A stretch of 64,000 bases of DNA from Bacteroidales bacterium (GCA_024694125.1 JAILKE010000014.1:1-64000), one strand, 5' to 3'; shown: positions 1-8,142, counted from the first letter of the stretch. Translations and numbers: made by a program. Notes: generated by a model from the letters alone, not told the origin.

Positions 1-296
1 AAGAGAAGCATTAAAATGACTTAAATGATTAGTTCTCAGTATGCTATAGCAGTTAGTATAGGAGGAAATAAAAGACCCCCTCGTTCCCCCTGCTTAGGGG
101 GAGGGTTTATCCCGCGTGAAGAGTGCGTAAGTGAATGGAAAATAAGAAAATAGTTCTTCTTTTGAGAAGTAACGGATTTTCCATGGAGAATGATGTGTTT
201 CGTGCTCTTTTGTGTATTTCGTGGTTATTATATATGTAAGTTGTTGGTAATCAGTATACCATAGCAAAGTATAGCAAAAAGTATAGCAGTCAAAAG
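1..296. other. Intergenic region without a recognisable gene
   Basis: No coding frame here has a credible start and family resemblance. The stretch holds a GC-rich hairpin at about 85-102 (TCCCCC, loop, GGGGGA). Similar C-rich/G-rich hairpins occur near 18085, 28940 and 62235. It also holds short repeats of the type TATAGCA around 45-55 and 260-290. The window edge prevents knowing which gene lies to the left. Confidence 0.5.
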
Positions 297-328
297 TTTG
301 GAGGGGGAGAATTTAGTTTCTACCTTTG
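297..328 (+). promoter_or_regulatory. Bacteroidota-type promoter of the small gene at 547
   Basis: TTTG at 297-300 and TACCTTTG at 321-328 are separated by 20 bp, matching the Bacteroidota -33/-7 consensus (TTTG, about 20 bp, TAnnTTTG). Transcription would start near 335 and give a leader of about 210 nt before the ATG at 547, which contains a long inverted repeat. Confidence 0.7.
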
Positions 329-390
329 CATCGCGTCAACGAAAAGGGCGGCCTGGGAGGCGGCACTTGGGTAATGGCGATGTTTAACAA

Positions 391-523
391 ACTCAAGTTT
401 CGCAAGTATTGTAACTTGCTCACATGGCGGGAGTTAACGGTAGTTATTAGGAGTTATCGCTTCGCTCATGGAGTTAACGGACGATTGAATCTAACTCCTT
501 TATCGTACTTGCGAAACTTGAGT
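391..523 (+). repeat. Perfect 18-bp inverted repeat enclosing about 97 nt in a leader
   Basis: ACTCAAGTTTCGCAAGTA at 391-408 is the exact reverse complement of 506-523. The enclosed part carries two copies of GGAGTTAACGG-like sequence and CGCTTCGCTCATGG, a motif related to the array at 40162-40313. It lies inside the predicted leader of the gene at 547. It could be a palindromic dispersed repeat or a regulatory RNA stem. No transposase is linked to it. Confidence 0.65.
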
Positions 524-546
524 AACAAATTATTCAAATATATATT

Positions 547-801
547 ATGGCAAGAATTACTGCTATCGAGTTTATTCAAGGAATGAGTGGCCGTTTGTCG
601 AAGAACGGAGGATATTACTTCAGTACCGACAAGAAGTCGGGGGCGCTTTATGTGCGTCGTTGTCCTGTTCGGACGGGAGCACCGACCGAGGAACAGTTGG
701 CGTGTCGTGAGCGCTTTGCAGAAATATCGGCCCTGACGGCTAAGTGGTTTGCGCAGAATAAACCAGGGCGAGGAGGCGACCCAACGGGTAGTCGGGCATA
801 A
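547..801 (+). CDS. Small hypothetical protein of a Prevotella/Bacteroides-type family, possibly 3'-altered
   Basis: The 84-residue protein begins MARITAIEFIQGMSGRLS and contains YYFSTDKKSGALYVRR and TGAPTEEQ. From memory it resembles a family of roughly 95-residue Bacteroidales proteins that start MARIT.. and share the S-x-K-x-G-K-x-Y and TGAPT-Q blocks; their function is unknown to me. The start follows an AT-rich leader (AAATATATATT), normal for this phylum. The last 13 residues (GRGGDPTGSRA end) are low in complexity. They are coded by DNA sharing GGAGGCGACC with the hairpin just downstream, so the original C-terminus may have been replaced by a repeat insertion. A longer frame starting at 326 overlaps it but looks spurious. 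Confidence 0.55.
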   Translation: MARITAIEFIQGMSGRLSKNGGYYFSTDKKSGALYVRRCPVRTGAPTEEQLACRERFAEISALTAKWFAQNKPGRGGDPTGSRA

Positions 802-818
802 CCCTCCGGAAGCAGTAA

Positions 819-855
819 AGTGGGTCGGTGCCTCCAAGGAGGCGACCAACCCACT
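819..855. terminator. Long GC-rich hairpin between convergent genes
   Basis: Arms 819-835 (AGTGGGTCGGTGCCTCC) and 838-855 pair almost completely with a 2-nt spacer. The hairpin sits between the plus-strand gene ending at 801 and the minus-strand deoC ending at 908, so it can serve both as a terminator. There is no T-run next to it. GGAGGCGACC of the right arm also occurs inside the end of the upstream gene (about 774-783). Confidence 0.5.
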
Positions 856-907
856 TATCTAACGATCTTTGACCTATTGGTAAAAAGAGACGTCCAGGCT
901 TCCCGGA

Positions 908-1798
908 TTAGAGGAAGTGCTTGATGGTCTCACCTTCGATGGCGCTGAGCAGGTTGTTGGCTGCTGAGCTGGCACCGATGCGGTAGAGGTCCTTGGTGAG
1001 CCATTCGTCACCCAGGACGGTCTTGACGATGGTGTAGTACTTGACTGCATCCTCGGGAGTGCGGACGCCGCCGGCAACCTTGAAGCCGACGCGGGTGCCG
1101 GTCTGCTCGTAGTAAGCCTTGATCATCTTGCACATAACGTATGCAGCCTCGGGAGTAGCAGCAACGTCAATCTTGCCAGTCGAAGTCTTGATGAAATCGG
1201 CACCAGAATACATAGCGAGGACAGAAGCCTTGGCGATGAGGGAAGCCTCCTTCAGGGCGCCAGTCTCGAGGATGACCTTGAAGATCTTGTCCTTGCAGGC
1301 CTCCTTGCACTCCTCGATAGTGTCGCACATAGACTCGTAGTCGCCAGTCAGCATCTGACCGACGTTGATGACGATATCGACCTCGTCAGCGCCATTGGCT
1401 ACTGCCAGGCTGCACTCGGCTACCTTGATCTCGTCGAAAGTCTGGCTGGAGGGGAATCCGGCTGCAACGACGGTGGTATCTACTTCATCAATCTCAAGGA
1501 AAGTAGATACGGTCTCGGCAAAATTAGGATAGACGCAGATAGAAGCGACGTTGTTGAGCTGAGGGTACTTCTCGTCGAAGAGGTTGACGCGGTTGACAAA
1601 CTCGCGGATGCGCTCGTCGCTATCCGTAGGGTTGAGGCTGGTCAGGTCAATGCAGCCGAGGCTGAAGTTGAGGACCTCCTTGGTATTGTTCTGTGCGAAA
1701 CCATCGCTTATGATCTTCTCGACCTCGTCCTTGACGACGGTGTCGTTCAACTCTGTATCATATTTCTTCAGAGTGTCTAAATACTTGTTTGATTCCAT
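908..1798 (-). CDS. deoC: Deoxyribose-phosphate aldolase
   Basis: This class I aldolase splits 2-deoxy-D-ribose 5-phosphate into glyceraldehyde 3-phosphate and acetaldehyde in cytoplasmic deoxynucleoside breakdown. The protein has 296 residues. The Schiff-base lysine lies in FIKTSTGK (about Lys204), and the second conserved lysine in GFKVAGGVRT (about Lys240). The N-terminus is longer than in E. coli DeoC (about 250-260 residues), as in many Bacteroidota. I chose ATG at 1798 over an in-frame TTG at 1810 because ATG is followed by MESNKYLDTLKKYD and preceded by GGAAAAAATT. It lies 101 nt downstream of the deacetylase gene on the same strand. No promoter box was recognised in the gap. Confidence 0.95.
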   Translation of the reverse strand: MESNKYLDTLKKYDTELNDTVVKDEVEKIISDGFAQNNTKEVLNFSLGCIDLTSLNPTDSDERIREFVNRVNLFDEKYPQLNNVASICVYPNFAETVSTFLEIDEVDTTVVAAGFPSSQTFDEIKVAECSLAVANGADEVDIVINVGQMLTGDYESMCDTIEECKEACKDKIFKVILETGALKEASLIAKASVLAMYSGADFIKTSTGKIDVAATPEAAYVMCKMIKAYYEQTGTRVGFKVAGGVRTPEDAVKYYTIVKTVLGDEWLTKDLYRIGASSAANNLLSAIEGETIKHFL

Positions 1799-1899
1799 AA
1801 TTTTTTCCAATAAAAATGATAATTAATAATTGATAAAGATTTCTAAAGTCCAATCTGATGAGGGGATTTTATCAATAGAAAATTTCAATTGTCAATTGT

Positions 1900-2511
1900 T
1901 TATAGTAGCTTGAATTCGTAACCCTGTTCAATGAGCCAATCGAGGGCGCGGGGGAGGGCCTGCTGCAGATTGTGCCACGATTTAGGTTGGTCGTGGAAAG
2001 TGATGATTGAGCCGTTGCGCGTATATTTCTGGACAACGGCGACCACCTCGTCGGCATTGAGGCGATTGGAGTAGTCGCGCGTCACTACATCCCAGTAGAT
2101 GAGGCGATACTTCTTCTGCAACAGATGGGCATGACCCCAACGGAGCCAGCCGTGAGGCGGACGGAAGAGTTCGCTGTGGATGAGCATATTGGCCTTCTCC
2201 ACGTTGGCCAGGTAGGCCTTGGATCCGTAGGTGAGCGCCGAGATATGGTTCATCGTGTGGTTGCCCACGTGGTGGCCCTGGCGCTTGACCTGCTCGAAGA
2301 GACTGCGGTGGCGGGCTACATTGTCGCCCACGCAGAAGAAAGTCGCCTTGATCTGGTAACGGTCGAGCAACTCCAGCACCCAGGGTGTAACCTCGGGAGT
2401 CGGGCCGTCGTCAAAAGTGAGATAGACGCACTTGGGTCGGGAGGGAAGTCTCCACAGACTGTCAGGCGCCAGAAGACGACGTATCAATGTGGGCGGTTGC
2501 TCGATGAACAC
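1900..2511 (-). CDS. NodB-type polysaccharide deacetylase family protein
   Basis: A 203-residue NodB-fold metal-dependent deacetylase, probably acting on an N- or O-acetylated glycan; the substrate cannot be told. The family motifs are complete: TFDDGP at 32-37 with the catalytic/metal Asp pair, HTMNH at 85-89 (metal His85 and His89), RPPHG at 117-121, and a late ITFHD. The only usual start codon is GTG at 2511 (FIEQPPTLIRRLL follows). In-frame codons upstream spell a hydrophobic run but offer no ATG, GTG or TTG before a stop, so no signal anchor can be assigned. Homologues I recall start at the same place. It sits between deoC and the DUF2723 gene, all on the minus strand. Confidence 0.88.
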   Translation of the reverse strand: MFIEQPPTLIRRLLAPDSLWRLPSRPKCVYLTFDDGPTPEVTPWVLELLDRYQIKATFFCVGDNVARHRSLFEQVKRQGHHVGNHTMNHISALTYGSKAYLANVEKANMLIHSELFRPPHGWLRWGHAHLLQKKYRLIYWDVVTRDYSNRLNADEVVAVVQKYTRNGSIITFHDQPKSWHNLQQALPRALDWLIEQGYEFKLL

Positions 2512-2533
2512 AGTAAATAGGCTATAGAAGAAA

Positions 2534-2602
2534 ATGCTGACCAGTACAGTTGCGGTTTTAAGTATCCCCCAACACCTTAAACCGCACGGCTCTGGTCAGC
2601 AT
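2534..2602 (-). terminator. Long imperfect hairpin after the DUF2723 gene
   Basis: ATGCTGACCAG at 2534-2544 pairs with CTGGTCAGCAT at 2592-2602. The inner parts (TGCGGTTTTA and TTAAACCGCA) also pair, giving a stem of about 26 bp with one bulge around a loop containing ATCCCCCAACAC. It lies between the DUF2723 stop (2612) and the deacetylase start (2511), so it probably ends the DUF2723 transcript. Its length is unusual for a simple terminator. Confidence 0.6.
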
Positions 2603-2611
2603 TAAATTATA

Positions 2612-5600
2612 TTAGTTGAACTGCAGGAGACGATTCTTGTAGGTAGTCTCGAGCAGATATTGACAGCTCTCGTCGTACTTGTCGTTGAGCTCCTTCAGGC
2701 TATGACGCTTGGCAACAGAGAGTGCATCACGCATGGTGATGACCTGCTCGCGTATGGTGCTGCTGATGCTCAACTGATAGTTGCGAGGCAACTGCATGGC
2801 CCAATTGAGGTACTCCTCGTTGCTCTGGATGATGGCCGTGAGGATGCGCTTGCCCTCTTCGGGTTTGCCACATGCCAGATAGGCCTGCGCCAAGGTGAGC
2901 GAGGTGTATTCGTATGGGATATTGGCAGCGGGGATGGTCTTGTCACAGAACTCGGTAGCCTCGAGAGCGCGCTCGAAGTCGCCGATGCTGAGCAACTGCT
3001 CAATCAACGTGCAGAACATCATACGCTGCGTGCGGCACATGCGGCGGTTGTTCTCGTCCAGGTAGATGGTGGTATCCTGGATGTTGCCCCACTGGAACTT
3101 GTGCATCAGGTTGTCGAAGCTCTTGTCAATATCGGGAGTAGAGACACCGCCATTGGCCAATGGTACAATCTGGTAAGCCAGACCACACAGGCGGAAGTAC
3201 TTGTCCAGTCCCATGTGCATGTCGCGGCCAACGGTGGTGGCGAAGTAGATAGGACGTTTCCAGCCAGTGCGGCTGATGCCGTCAATCATGGACAGGACAG
3301 CAATCTCGTTCTTGGTGATATAGTTCTTGCTGCTCAGGTCGATGGTCATCTTGGTGATCAGCTCGCTGGAGTCATAGACATTGATGCACGGAGACTCCAG
3401 AACCTGGGTGGTGTCAATGTCGATGGTGAAGTGCTTGGTCGGCAAGTAATCGACACGGCCATAGTTGGGCAGAGTCTTGAACTTAGGATCGTCCGAATAG
3501 AGGAAGTTCATGGCCGAGTGCAATGGAGCCTCGGTGACACGGTCCACCAGGTGGGCGAAGTTCAACTTGTCGTGCGCATACTGATCACGGCGCAACTCGA
3601 TAGGCAGCGGCTCGCTCTCGTAGGCCTGGCTCTTCATCTGGTTGATGTACCAGTCGGTCTGCAGGTAAGAGAGGTTGCAGACGCGGCAGTCGGTGCGGTA
3701 GCCCTCGACCTCCTGTGCGTACCAGAGAGGGAAGGTATCGTTGTCACCATTGGTGAAGATGATTGCATTAGGCTCGAGAGACGAGAGGTAGTTGCGACCG
3801 AAGTCACGCGCTGTGTAGCGGTTCGAGCGATCGTGGTCATCCCATGTCTGGCCTACCATCTGGATAGGAACCAAGACGCAGATCAGACTGGCAACGGCAC
3901 CGGCTATGGCGGGGTTCTTGAGAACCTTGCGCAGCAATGCAGCAATCGCCACTACACCCATGCCCACCCAGATAGAGAAGGCATAGAATGAACCCGCGTA
4001 TGCGTAGTCTCGCTCACGAGGCTGGTAAGGCGGCTGATTCAAGTAAATGACGATGGCCAGACCAGTCATGAAGAAGAGGAAGAATACGACCCAGAAGCCC
4101 TGTATGCCCTCGCGTCCGGCCAGAGCCTGATAGATCAGACCGATGATGCCCAACAGCAGAGGCAGCATGTAGAAGACGTTGTGACCCTTGTTGTCGGCAA
4201 TGCTGGATGGCAAAGTCGATTGGTCCGGTACGTCGAAGAGCAACTCGTCCAGGACGGGAATGCCACAGATGGCACGTCCGCGGTCCACCTCACCATAGCT
4301 CTGAGCATCGCTCTCGCGACCAGAGAAGTTCCACATGAAGTAACGCCAGTACATGAAGTTGACCTGGTAGCGGAAGAAATAGACCATATTGTCGGCGAAG
4401 GTAGGTACGCCCTTGATGGTCTTGCCATCCTTGCCGATTACGTTGTGGCCAGGATCCTTGTCATCCCAGTTGCACCAGTCCTTGTAACCATTGATATGGT
4501 TGCCCATGCTGCTGTACATGCGTGGGAAGAGGGTGGTGTAGTTGTACTTGTACTTCTCGCGACGTCCGGTAACCTCGTAGCGGTCAGGCTCGTTCTCGTT
4601 CATCTTGACCTTCTTGCCGTACAGCTCGGCGCCCTGCTCGGTGATGACCTGTCCACTGGCATCGCGCATGACGCTCGATGCAAAGGTCTGGCCGATGAAG
4701 AGCGGAGACTCGCCGTACTGTTCGCGGTTCAGGTACTTGGAGAAAGAGAAAATCTCGTCAGGCGAGTTCTGGTCCATAGGCAACTGAGCCGACGAGCGGA
4801 TGATGATCTGCGCGAAGGTAGAATAACCCACCAGGATGGTGAGCAGGCAGAGCAGTACATTGCTGGCCAGACGGGCGTTGATCTTCTCACGGAAGAAGAA
4901 AATCAGTGCAGCTATGGCTATCGAAAGGATGATGCCCAGGCCCCAACCCTCGCCGGCAAAAGGAACGCCGCTCAGGATGATGCCAGCCAACAGCATGATG
5001 AGCATGGTGCGCTGGGAGGTCTGCTTGCGGTACATCATGAAGATGCCCAATGCAAGGAACGCCAGGACGAAGAAGAAATACAGTCCTGTGCCGGTATTGA
5101 AGCTGAAGCCCAGAGAATTGACCATGAAGAGCTCTGTAGCGCTGGCTAACTTGACCATGCCTGGAATCATGCCGTACAGGATGAAGAATACCATCGCTAC
5201 GGACAGGATCAGAGCGCCGCACGAACCCAGGAGGGTGGCATTGGGGTGCTTCTTGAAATAATATACCAATACGACGGCAGGCAAAGTCAGCAAGTTGAGC
5301 AAATGCACGCCGATGGAGAGGCCGATGATGTATGAAAGCAGGATGATGTAGCGGTCACCCTCGACGCCGCCCGCCTTCTGCTCCCACTTGAGGATGAGCC
5401 AGAACACGATGGCGGTCATGAAGCTGGAGAAGGCGTAAACCTCGCCCTCGACAGCCGAGAACCAGAAGGTGTCACTCCATGTATAAACCAACGAACCGAC
5501 CAAGCCTGCACCAAGAATGGTGATGATCTGACCCCAGGTCATCTCCTCGCGGTCAGTGCCAACATGTGCATTGTCGCGGCAAACGAATTTCTTGGTCAGA

Positions 5601-5902
5601 GAGGTAATGGTCCAGAAGAGGAAAAGGATGGTGGCGGCTGAGAACATAGCGCTCATCCTGTTGACCCAAACTGCTGCCAACGTCATATCGCCACCGGCGA
5701 AATTGACGAAGAAGCGTCCGGTCAGGTTGAAGAATGTGTTTCCGGGAGGGTGACCCACTTCTCCCTTCGCAGCACAGGTGATAAACTCAGGGCAATCCCA
5801 GAAACTGGCGGTCGGCTCTACCGTGTTGAGGTAGGTAAATGCCGCAACCAGGAATGCCACCCATCCGAAGATGTTGTTGAGCAATTTGTATTGCTTGGTC
5901 AT
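2612..5902 (-). CDS. DUF2723 family multi-pass membrane protein (TMEM260-like, putative O-glycosyltransferase)
   Basis: A 1096-residue protein with a DUF2723 signature at the N-terminus: after the first membrane segment comes ASFWDCPEFITCAAKGEVGHPPG, with conserved D/E and HPPG (about residues 33-55). About a dozen hydrophobic segments follow in residues 1-380 and 560-700. Then comes a soluble part with GDNDTFPLWY and a helical TPR-like C-terminus (GDFERALEATEF, LAQAYLACGKPEEGKRIL). Human TMEM260 of the same Pfam family is a protein O-mannosyltransferase, so a lipid-sugar-dependent transfer at the inner membrane is a reasonable inference for this protein, but the donor and acceptor are unknown. 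A promoter box TAACTTTG lies upstream (6047-6040). Confidence 0.82.
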   Translation of the reverse strand: MTKQYKLLNNIFGWVAFLVAAFTYLNTVEPTASFWDCPEFITCAAKGEVGHPPGNTFFNLTGRFFVNFAGGDMTLAAVWVNRMSAMFSAATILFLFWTITSLTKKFVCRDNAHVGTDREEMTWGQIITILGAGLVGSLVYTWSDTFWFSAVEGEVYAFSSFMTAIVFWLILKWEQKAGGVEGDRYIILLSYIIGLSIGVHLLNLLTLPAVVLVYYFKKHPNATLLGSCGALILSVAMVFFILYGMIPGMVKLASATELFMVNSLGFSFNTGTGLYFFFVLAFLALGIFMMYRKQTSQRTMLIMLLAGIILSGVPFAGEGWGLGIILSIAIAALIFFFREKINARLASNVLLCLLTILVGYSTFAQIIIRSSAQLPMDQNSPDEIFSFSKYLNREQYGESPLFIGQTFASSVMRDASGQVITEQGAELYGKKVKMNENEPDRYEVTGRREKYKYNYTTLFPRMYSSMGNHINGYKDWCNWDDKDPGHNVIGKDGKTIKGVPTFADNMVYFFRYQVNFMYWRYFMWNFSGRESDAQSYGEVDRGRAICGIPVLDELLFDVPDQSTLPSSIADNKGHNVFYMLPLLLGIIGLIYQALAGREGIQGFWVVFFLFFMTGLAIVIYLNQPPYQPRERDYAYAGSFYAFSIWVGMGVVAIAALLRKVLKNPAIAGAVASLICVLVPIQMVGQTWDDHDRSNRYTARDFGRNYLSSLEPNAIIFTNGDNDTFPLWYAQEVEGYRTDCRVCNLSYLQTDWYINQMKSQAYESEPLPIELRRDQYAHDKLNFAHLVDRVTEAPLHSAMNFLYSDDPKFKTLPNYGRVDYLPTKHFTIDIDTTQVLESPCINVYDSSELITKMTIDLSSKNYITKNEIAVLSMIDGISRTGWKRPIYFATTVGRDMHMGLDKYFRLCGLAYQIVPLANGGVSTPDIDKSFDNLMHKFQWGNIQDTTIYLDENNRRMCRTQRMMFCTLIEQLLSIGDFERALEATEFCDKTIPAANIPYEYTSLTLAQAYLACGKPEEGKRILTAIIQSNEEYLNWAMQLPRNYQLSISSTIREQVITMRDALSVAKRHSLKELNDKYDESCQYLLETTYKNRLLQFN

Positions 5903-6039
5903 TGTCTGTTAGGTATTTTTTTTATTGAAATGATTAATTTCGATTGTTGATTTTAGGTTCAACTGCCAATGCTCTGTCTCTGGGACAGTCATGTGCTTCG
6001 GTCAATCGGCCAAGGCTATGCTAATGTAAGAACCGCGTG

Positions 6040-6047
6040 CAAAGTTA
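6040..6047 (-). promoter_or_regulatory. -7 box upstream of the DUF2723 gene
   Basis: On the minus strand this reads TAACTTTG, matching TAnnTTTG, followed by CACGCGG. No clear TTTG is seen at the -33 spacing. It would give a leader of about 130 nt. Confidence 0.45.
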
Positions 6048-6162
6048 ATAAAAAAAACGGTATGACGTATTTCAATTGTAGCTTTTTGTGCAAAAACAAC
6101 CATATTTTAGGTTTTTTAAATAAATATTTGGTATCGTGGTGTCAACTTTTACAAATATTTGT

Positions 6163-6170
6163 TATCTTTG
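6163..6170 (+). promoter_or_regulatory. -7 box upstream of murI
   Basis: TATCTTTG followed by CGG is the strongest form of the Bacteroidota -7 element. No TTTG lies 19-21 bp upstream, so the -33 element is weak. The leader to the murI ATG would be about 200 nt and contains the 11-bp tandem array. Confidence 0.55.
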
Positions 6171-6245
6171 CGGAGAAAAGAATTGGAATATAACGGATAA
6201 AGGGAATCGTCAGAAAGTGTCTGAAAGGGTCAGAAAACTATTTCC

Positions 6246-6344
6246 TGTCACTTCCTTGTCACTTCCCTGTCACTTCCCTGTCACTTCTTTGTCACTTCTT
6301 TGTCACTTCCCTGTCACTTCTTTGTCACTTCCCTGTCACTTCCC
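6246..6344 (+). repeat. Nine-copy 11-bp tandem array in the murI leader
   Basis: Nine consecutive units of TGTCACTTCCC or TGTCACTTCTT/TGTCACTTCCT lie head to tail with no spacing change, followed by a degenerate tenth unit. Three units of the same sequence lie at 32229-32261, again just upstream of a gene. The array can be read in frame with murI, but the encoded SLPCHF-type peptide is not part of the MurI fold. Confidence 0.9.
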
Positions 6345-6374
6345 TGTCTTTCCCTTCCCTTAAATACTTTAATA

Positions 6375-7229
6375 ATGGCTGTTTCACCCATTGGCATTTT
6401 TGATTCAGGCTTCGGCGGATTGAGTATCTTCAGAGAGATACACCGTCTGCTGCCACAATACGACTATATCTTCATCGGCGATAATGCCCGGGCACCGTAC
6501 GGCGACCGGACTTTCGACGAGGTTTTTGAATATACCAATCAGGCCGTGCACAGATTGTTCGACATGGGATGCCCGCTCGTCATCCTGGCCTGCAACACAG
6601 CATCGGCCAAAGCCCTGCGTACCATACAGCAGCGCGAATTGCCACAGATGGAGGACCCGACACGCCGAGTGCTGGGTGTGATACGTCCTACGGTGGAGCG
6701 CGTGGGAAACCTGACATACAATGGCCACATCGGTCTGGTAGCTACCCGTGCCACGGTGAGCAGCCGCAGTTACGACATGGAGTTGGCCAAGATGGGACAC
6801 GTCACGCTCACATCGCAGGCTTGTCCCAAGTGGGTGCCGCTCATAGAGAGTGGACGTCTGCACGATGAGACACTCTATAATGAGGTGCGGCACGACCTCG
6901 CGCAGTTGTTCGAAGCTGATCCGGACATAGACACCATCATACTGGGATGTACGCACTATCCATTGATCACCTCCACCATACAGCAGGTGCTGATAGACCT
7001 GGACCATCCGGAGGTAATACTGATGCCGCAGGGCAAGTCGGTGAGCTATGCGCTGCAGGATTATCTGCGGCGGCATCCGGAGATGGAAAGCCGTCTGTCA
7101 CGCGGGGCGGAACAGCAGGGACAGACCTCGTTCTACACCACAGGGGACGTCGATTCGTTCGAGCAACTCGCGACCTTGTTCCTGGGACATAACGAGCGCA
7201 TCAAGGTGCAGAAAGCCATCATCCCCTAA
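6375..7229 (+). CDS. murI: Glutamate racemase
   Basis: Cytoplasmic interconversion of L- and D-glutamate for peptidoglycan. The 284-residue protein starts MAVSPIGIFDSGFGG with the catalytic Asp10-Ser11. The two acid/base cysteines are in LACNTASA (Cys73) and LGCTHYPL (about Cys192). A frame open from 6300 would add 25 residues coded by the tandem array; I reject that and start at ATG 6375, because the family begins directly with the IGIFDSG strand. Its length agrees with the family (about 265-285). It is convergent with proB across a hairpin. Copy-number change in the 11-bp array could affect the leader. Confidence 0.95.
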   Translation: MAVSPIGIFDSGFGGLSIFREIHRLLPQYDYIFIGDNARAPYGDRTFDEVFEYTNQAVHRLFDMGCPLVILACNTASAKALRTIQQRELPQMEDPTRRVLGVIRPTVERVGNLTYNGHIGLVATRATVSSRSYDMELAKMGHVTLTSQACPKWVPLIESGRLHDETLYNEVRHDLAQLFEADPDIDTIILGCTHYPLITSTIQQVLIDLDHPEVILMPQGKSVSYALQDYLRRHPEMESRLSRGAEQQGQTSFYTTGDVDSFEQLATLFLGHNERIKVQKAIIP

Positions 7230-7272
7230 GTCCCTGCATCGGGCATGATGAACCGAATCGATATGATACAAG

Positions 7273-7306
7273 AGAAGCCGGCCGAGGATTACCTCAGCCG
7301 GCTTCT
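7273..7306. terminator. Bidirectional terminator between murI and proB
   Basis: AGAAGCCGGCCGAGG at 7273-7287 pairs with CCTCAGCCGGCTTCT at 7292-7306, a 15-bp stem with a single mismatch and a 4-nt loop, followed by ATATTTAT. It lies between two convergent genes. Confidence 0.8.
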
Positions 7307-7324
7307 ATATTTATGTCTTGAGCC

Positions 7325-8116
7325 TTAACGGAAAATGGTGCAAGGAACGAGTGGACTGACAATCAACTGATTGTCTGGCGATATCTGAACCAGATCAAGC
7401 AGGATGTTGTCGCGCTTGCCATTGGCTATGATGACGTTGATGCCCTGGTCGGCTACCTCGCGGGCAGTCTTGTGCTTGGAAAGCATGCCACCGCGACCGG
7501 CGGAACTCTTGCTGCTCTGAATGTACTGGGCTACGTCGGTGCCAGGAGCAATGACGCGAATCAGTTCGGACGACGGGTCGGCTGGATTGCCGGTGTAGAT
7601 GCCGTCGATGTTGCTCAGGATGACCAACAGTTCTGCGCCCATCATGGTGGACATCAAGCCCGAGAGCTCGTCGTTGTCGGTAAACATCAACTCGGTGATG
7701 GAGATGGTGTCGTTCTCATTGACGATAGGTACGACTCCCTCGGCAAGCATCGTGTTCATGCAGTTGCGCTGGTTCTCGCGCTGGTCGGGGGTAGAGAGAC
7801 CCACCTTGGTGGTGAGGACCTGTCCACAGGTTATGCCCCACTCGCGGAAGAACTCATAGTACTTGTCTATCAGTTTGGCCTGACCCACAGCGCTGAACAA
7901 CTGCCGTTGCTGCACCTCGTCCAACTGGTCGGTATTGACCTGCCCCTTGAGCACACTGCGGCCACAGGCTACAGCGCCGCTCGAGACGAGTATTACCTCT
8001 ACACCCTGGCGGTGCAGTGTTGCAATCTGATCGACGATGGCCGACATACGGGTCACGTCGAGTGTGCCGTCCTTGCGTGTCAGCACATTGCTGCCTACTT
8101 TTACGATGATTCTCAT
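7325..8116 (-). CDS. proB: Glutamate 5-kinase, short form without PUA domain
   Basis: Phosphorylates L-glutamate at the gamma carboxyl, the first step of proline synthesis. The amino-acid-kinase fold is visible: MRIIVKVGSNVL at the N-terminus, ILVSSGAVACG, VPIVNENDTI, FTDNDELSG and the SSAGRGGMLSKHKTA loop. The protein has 263 residues and ends directly after the kinase domain; E. coli ProB (367 residues) has an added PUA domain, which is absent here. I start at ATG 8116 because a TATCTTTG box at 8150-8143 places the transcript start only a few bases before the alternative ATG 8134. The longer frame from 8173 would begin upstream of the promoter. proA is not in the window. Confidence 0.92.
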   Translation of the reverse strand: MRIIVKVGSNVLTRKDGTLDVTRMSAIVDQIATLHRQGVEVILVSSGAVACGRSVLKGQVNTDQLDEVQQRQLFSAVGQAKLIDKYYEFFREWGITCGQVLTTKVGLSTPDQRENQRNCMNTMLAEGVVPIVNENDTISITELMFTDNDELSGLMSTMMGAELLVILSNIDGIYTGNPADPSSELIRVIAPGTDVAQYIQSSKSSAGRGGMLSKHKTAREVADQGINVIIANGKRDNILLDLVQISPDNQLIVSPLVPCTIFR

Positions 8117-8142
8117 ATTGCTTCTGGTTTCCATTGCGGCGG

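Noticed and set aside
326..586. 86-codon frame beginning MHRVNEKGG
   Set aside because: It spans the inverted repeat, overlaps the more credible gene at 547 and starts inside the promoter box.
2660..3991. Long open frames opposite the DUF2723, A2M, GH10 and MurF-Alr genes
   Set aside because: They are GC-skew shadows of strong genes on the other strand, without starts, promoters or recognisable domains.
6300..6374. 25-codon N-terminal extension of MurI
   Set aside because: It is a translation of the 11-bp repeats; the family starts at the MAVSPIGIFDSG segment.
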